Shown: one piece after another, positions 60,941 to 64,000 of the stretch
Position numbering within the stretch: position 1 is the first letter of the stretch
How the letters are laid out: each line of letters starts with the position of its first letter
Assembly: GCF_008831285.2 (NCBI RefSeq)
Contig: NC_045138.2
Location: 7,159,205-7,223,204 of the forward strand
Source: Nymphaea colorata
Taxonomy: Eukaryota > Streptophyta > Magnoliopsida > Nymphaeales > Nymphaeaceae
Reading direction: 5' to 3'
Length of the DNA stretch: 64,000 nt
Translations under genes and position numbers: made by a program
Notes under the pieces: model-generated
The model's database searches: none
Told to the model about the DNA's origin: nothing
What the model saw: only the letters and a program-made list of their open reading frames with translations

Positions 60941-62595
60941 TGACATTGTTCTGCATACAACTACAGAGTTCCAAAAAGCTATGTATATGCTCCTAAGAAG
61001 TCTGTGTCCTTTCCAAATGTAATATTTTAGTGGTACCTAAATTAGATCTAATTAGCTAAACCAGATTTAAAGTCAAACTCAATTTAAAATCAGTTTATGA
61101 AATATGAATTAAGAATGTACACGTTAGGTACTAACTTAGACATTTGCATACGAAAACAACCTTTCAAACGAGACCCACACTAGCCAAAAAGTAACTTCAA
61201 ATTTCTAATTAATCTCACAAACAAAATAGCTTGGAGAGGAGTAGCATAGTTGGTCTGGTTGGCGGGGCATTGAGAGACTGGTTGTCAACTCAATTCTCAC
61301 AGACACAAAACTTTTAACTGTAAACTCGTGAATGCGACTCTTTAATTAATGAGTGTATCACTCCCCATTTAGGACCCGGAGCAGCCATGAAGGAGGATAT
61401 AAAACAAAAAAAGGGACTTTGACCTTTTATCCTCCCCTTCCACAAACAAAATGCATTTTTGCATGTGGCTGTAAAATATTTTCTACTTAAATTGAAGTCA
61501 TTGCAATAGCATACTTTAGTTTTGCTAAATTTTCCAACAAAATGTTTAAGCTTCAAAAATCATTTAGAAGCATGCGGCTTAATTTTCTGTAAACCAACAA
61601 AAAAAAAAGAATACACCGGATTTATTTGTGAATTTTTTTCAGAAACATGCTTAAATTTTGTAAATGTACTAGATGATTCTCTTTAATGAAAATCGACTTC
61701 AAAATCATGTTCTCTCCGTGTAAACATGTTATGTTATTAGAAAAAAAAAAGTAAGAATGTTTGTCTTTTTTATATTCATTAATATTTTAAAGGCAGATTA
61801 CGATCTTTATATTCATTAATATTTTAAATGCCATAAAATATCCGATACATGTCATATCCTAAAGACCCCAAGGCTGACTCTTCCTAAAAGGTGTAAACTG
61901 CAATTCAACGAAATTTACTCGTTATATTCTTAGGGCCATTAAGTGAATCGAGTCGGGCTCCAGTAGACTCACTCAAAAAAAAAAAAAAAAAAAAAAAACT
62001 CTGAGCTCCACTCGTTATAAACGATTCAAGTTCTAGTTTAAATGTATATTCGAAATGTTAATTAAATCAAATTCAAGTTGTAAGAGGTCGACTGATTTAA
62101 GCTTGGTTATGCCTGACTATAATTCGGTTCATCGTAGTTGAATTACTTAAATTAGTTATCGAGTTAAACGAGTGGACAAGTTAAAAAACGAATACAACTT
62201 GTTAACAACAACGATCTAAACAAGTCAGAACTCGTGTTTCACACCAAGTAGTATCGTCGAGCTTGAGCTGTTCTATGAGGCTCGACTTAAATTCAAGCTG
62301 AAGTCGAGCTCTAGTTTTTTTTCGAGCTATTGTCTTCCAAAGGCAGATTACAATCTTTGAATATTATCCAGTGCATGTGAAGTCATGCTGTAGTCAACAC
62401 GTGCCAGATGTTGGGAGGTCTACCAAATTCAGACAGTCGCTAACTCGACGAACGTCTATCCTTCGCTATCAACTTGTGAACACGATTCATACTAAAGGTG
62501 TAAAAGAGAAGAAAGATGAAGAGAAAGTAACAGAATTTTAACGTGGTTCAGCCTATTGTTTGGCTTACATCCACGATGAGGGTGAACGTTTCAAG

Positions 62596-62946
62596 ATGAG
62601 GTCGAGCAAACAGTAACAATCGATGGAGGAGCAAGAACTGGTAATGATTTTCTCGCATTTATCTGATCGGCCTTTAGGGTTTTATTTGGTGGTGTTCCTC
62701 ATGACATCTACTTTTATTGGGGTGCTCTTTGCAATTTTCGATATGAAATACCTATTCTCTTACGGGACCAGTTTGTTCTTTTTCTGATTTCTTTACATGT
62801 TGGTTTACTCATTCCGCTTGTTGTTTCTTAAGGAGGCTGATTTGGTATTGGGTGGCGATGAGGGTAACGAGTGTACCTATAATAAAGGGTATATAAAGAG
62901 GCAGACAATCTTTTCGTGCCTCACGTGTACCCCCGATGGCCACGAG
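62596..62946 (+). pseudogene. UBR7-like (UBR-box/PHD E3 ligase) N-terminal fragment
   Basis: Exon 2, 62833-62946 (38 codons), lies between acceptor TTTCTTAAG and donor GTATTC. It encodes EADLVLGGDEGNECTYNKGY followed by KRQTIFSCLTCTPDG and HE, the start of the UBR box of plant UBR7 proteins. Family members have about 15 more residues (with two zinc-ligand cysteines) between TCTPDG and HE; here they are missing, so the zinc site is incomplete. Exon 1 is traceable just upstream (EQTVTI in one frame, EEQEL in another, joined at donor 62641), implying a small deletion and frameshift. No later exons (PHD finger) are visible to 64000, although they could lie beyond. It follows the end of copy B and an LTR-like sequence (about 62540-62580, AACGTGGTTCAGCC). 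Confidence 0.72.
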
Positions 62947-64000
62947 GTATTCAATTTCAGTTGTCTTCGTCGTTGTGGTCACTGGTTTCCCTTTATGCTG
63001 TCCTTTGGTTACTTTATATCAGATTGAAAAATTAAGAATGTATTTTCAGGTATTATGTTGCCAACTTGTTGCAGAATATTCTTTCTAAATTCATGTTGTT
63101 GGATTGTAATCTGGGTTGTTAGATTTGCAATTGATAAACAACAGCTCTTCTATCCTCTGATTAGGTCACTATATTGAGGAGATCTGTTATTGTCCAATAT
63201 TCAATTTGTTTGTAGGACGTCTAGGAGTTTCTCATTTGCATAATTGCCATTCTTTTGTTCCACTTTCCCTAGTGAACTTTTATGCCTTGTGATCGGTCCA
63301 TGTGAATCTCACGTAATGTCAGAAATGAGCAGAGTCCATGTGAATCTCATGTAATGTCGGAAATGAGCAGAGTTTGAATGGTTGACGTTTAGTTTGTTCA
63401 ACTTGTTCTTATACAACTGCCAGAAAGCTATAAAGGCATTCTCATATTCTTGTCATATTCAGAGGAGGTCAGAGTTGATTCTTATCAAAGCAGACATAGT
63501 GATTTATATGGGTATATTTGTTGGCCATAACTTGGCATTCAGATTTGGAGGATAATTGTATATATGTTTACCAATGGTGCCTCTGGGCTCTGTTGTACAC
63601 CATCTTTACTCCCTGTCCTCCTCTCAATTACAAAGTTGGTGCAATTTTTAATTCCATTGTTTCTCAACCATGTCATGCTTGTTGCTGTTCTTTTGGTTGT
63701 TGTCTGTGAGCATGTTGACTTGGCTGTTGCATGTTGACTTGGCTGTTGTCTGTGAGATTGTTGACATTCCTACCTGGATCTTACAATCATCACATGTAGG
63801 CCATTCTCAAGTTCGACTGAGAATCAAATAATCTTTTGGTGAAGATACATGACCCTTTTTGTTATTTTCACTTTTCTATGATTCTTGATGAGATCACTTA
63901 TCATGTTTTAACTAATATTGAACGTTTGTTCTTAGCGATATTGTGTGGAGCTACTGAATATGCACATAGTTTAGATCACCTTGATGAGATCACTTATCAT
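62947..64000. other. Unassigned DNA after the UBR7-like exon
   Basis: T-rich, intron-like. Contains short tandem duplications: a unit of about 40 bp with CATGTGAATCTCA and GTCGGAAATGAGCAGAGT at 63297-63371, and TTGACTTGGCTGTTG twice at 63716-63745. No exon is recognised; it may be intron 2 of the UBR7-like sequence. Confidence 0.4.

Overview
This is nuclear DNA of a flowering plant. The evidence is: AT-rich intergenic DNA packed with decayed Ty1/copia, CACTA, hAT and PIF/Harbinger-type elements; spliced gene pieces with GT-AG introns; long (TA)n/(GA)n microsatellites; and plant-specific protein families (dirigent proteins, a callose synthase fragment, a leucine-rich-repeat receptor kinase fragment). 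The sequence alone does not fix the species.

Region by region. (1) 1-18.9 kb is a retrotransposon graveyard: a copia RT-RNase H piece (27-2135), a degraded RPA49-like (RNA polymerase I subunit) fragment on the minus strand (2262-2663), a second copia gag-pol with a 3' LTR (2929-6858), and two copies of a third copia family (7.3-9.4 kb and 14.9-18.8 kb). Between those two copies lies a minus-strand copia (11.5-14.6 kb) flanked by LTR-like sequences in inverted orientation. (2) 18.9-24.64 kb holds a 427-bp tandem duplication and a CACTA (En/Spm) transposon that has lost its transposase catalytic core but keeps subterminal repeats. (3) 25.6-26.7 kb is a compact hAT-like element with an exact 8-bp target duplication that carries the 5' end of a receptor-kinase gene.

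(4) 27-62.5 kb is the gene-bearing core: a same-strand cluster of four dirigent genes. DIR2 (36546-37118) and DIR4 (58356-58928) are intact, single-exon, 190 codons, with TATA boxes and signal peptides. DIR1 (29873-30447) has a 2-bp insertion frameshift. DIR3 (start 42481) is split by a 5.2-kb non-autonomous LTR element flanked by a GCCGG duplication. The genes sit in duplicated blocks (27.1-36.2 kb matches 55.5-62.5 kb; 40.6-42.5 kb matches the DNA upstream of DIR2). The blocks differ by insertions, the clearest being a 2.3-kb PIF/Harbinger-type element (30947-33257) with two callose synthase exons, whose empty site is preserved at 59308. An hAT transposase pseudogene (51.8-53.9 kb) separates DIR3 from DIR4.

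(5) 62.5-64 kb contains two exons resembling the N-terminus of UBR7 (UBR-box/PHD protein), with part of the UBR box missing.

Functionally, only the dirigent genes look able to act: secreted, disulfide-poor beta-barrel proteins that steer phenoxy-radical coupling in lignan, lignin or related phenolic pathways. Everything else records transposition, gene-fragment capture and segmental duplication. I found no novel enzymatic or defence system. The most informative signals are the captured gene fragments and the duplication history of the dirigent cluster. Positions of decayed elements are approximate unless a target duplication or splice site fixes them.
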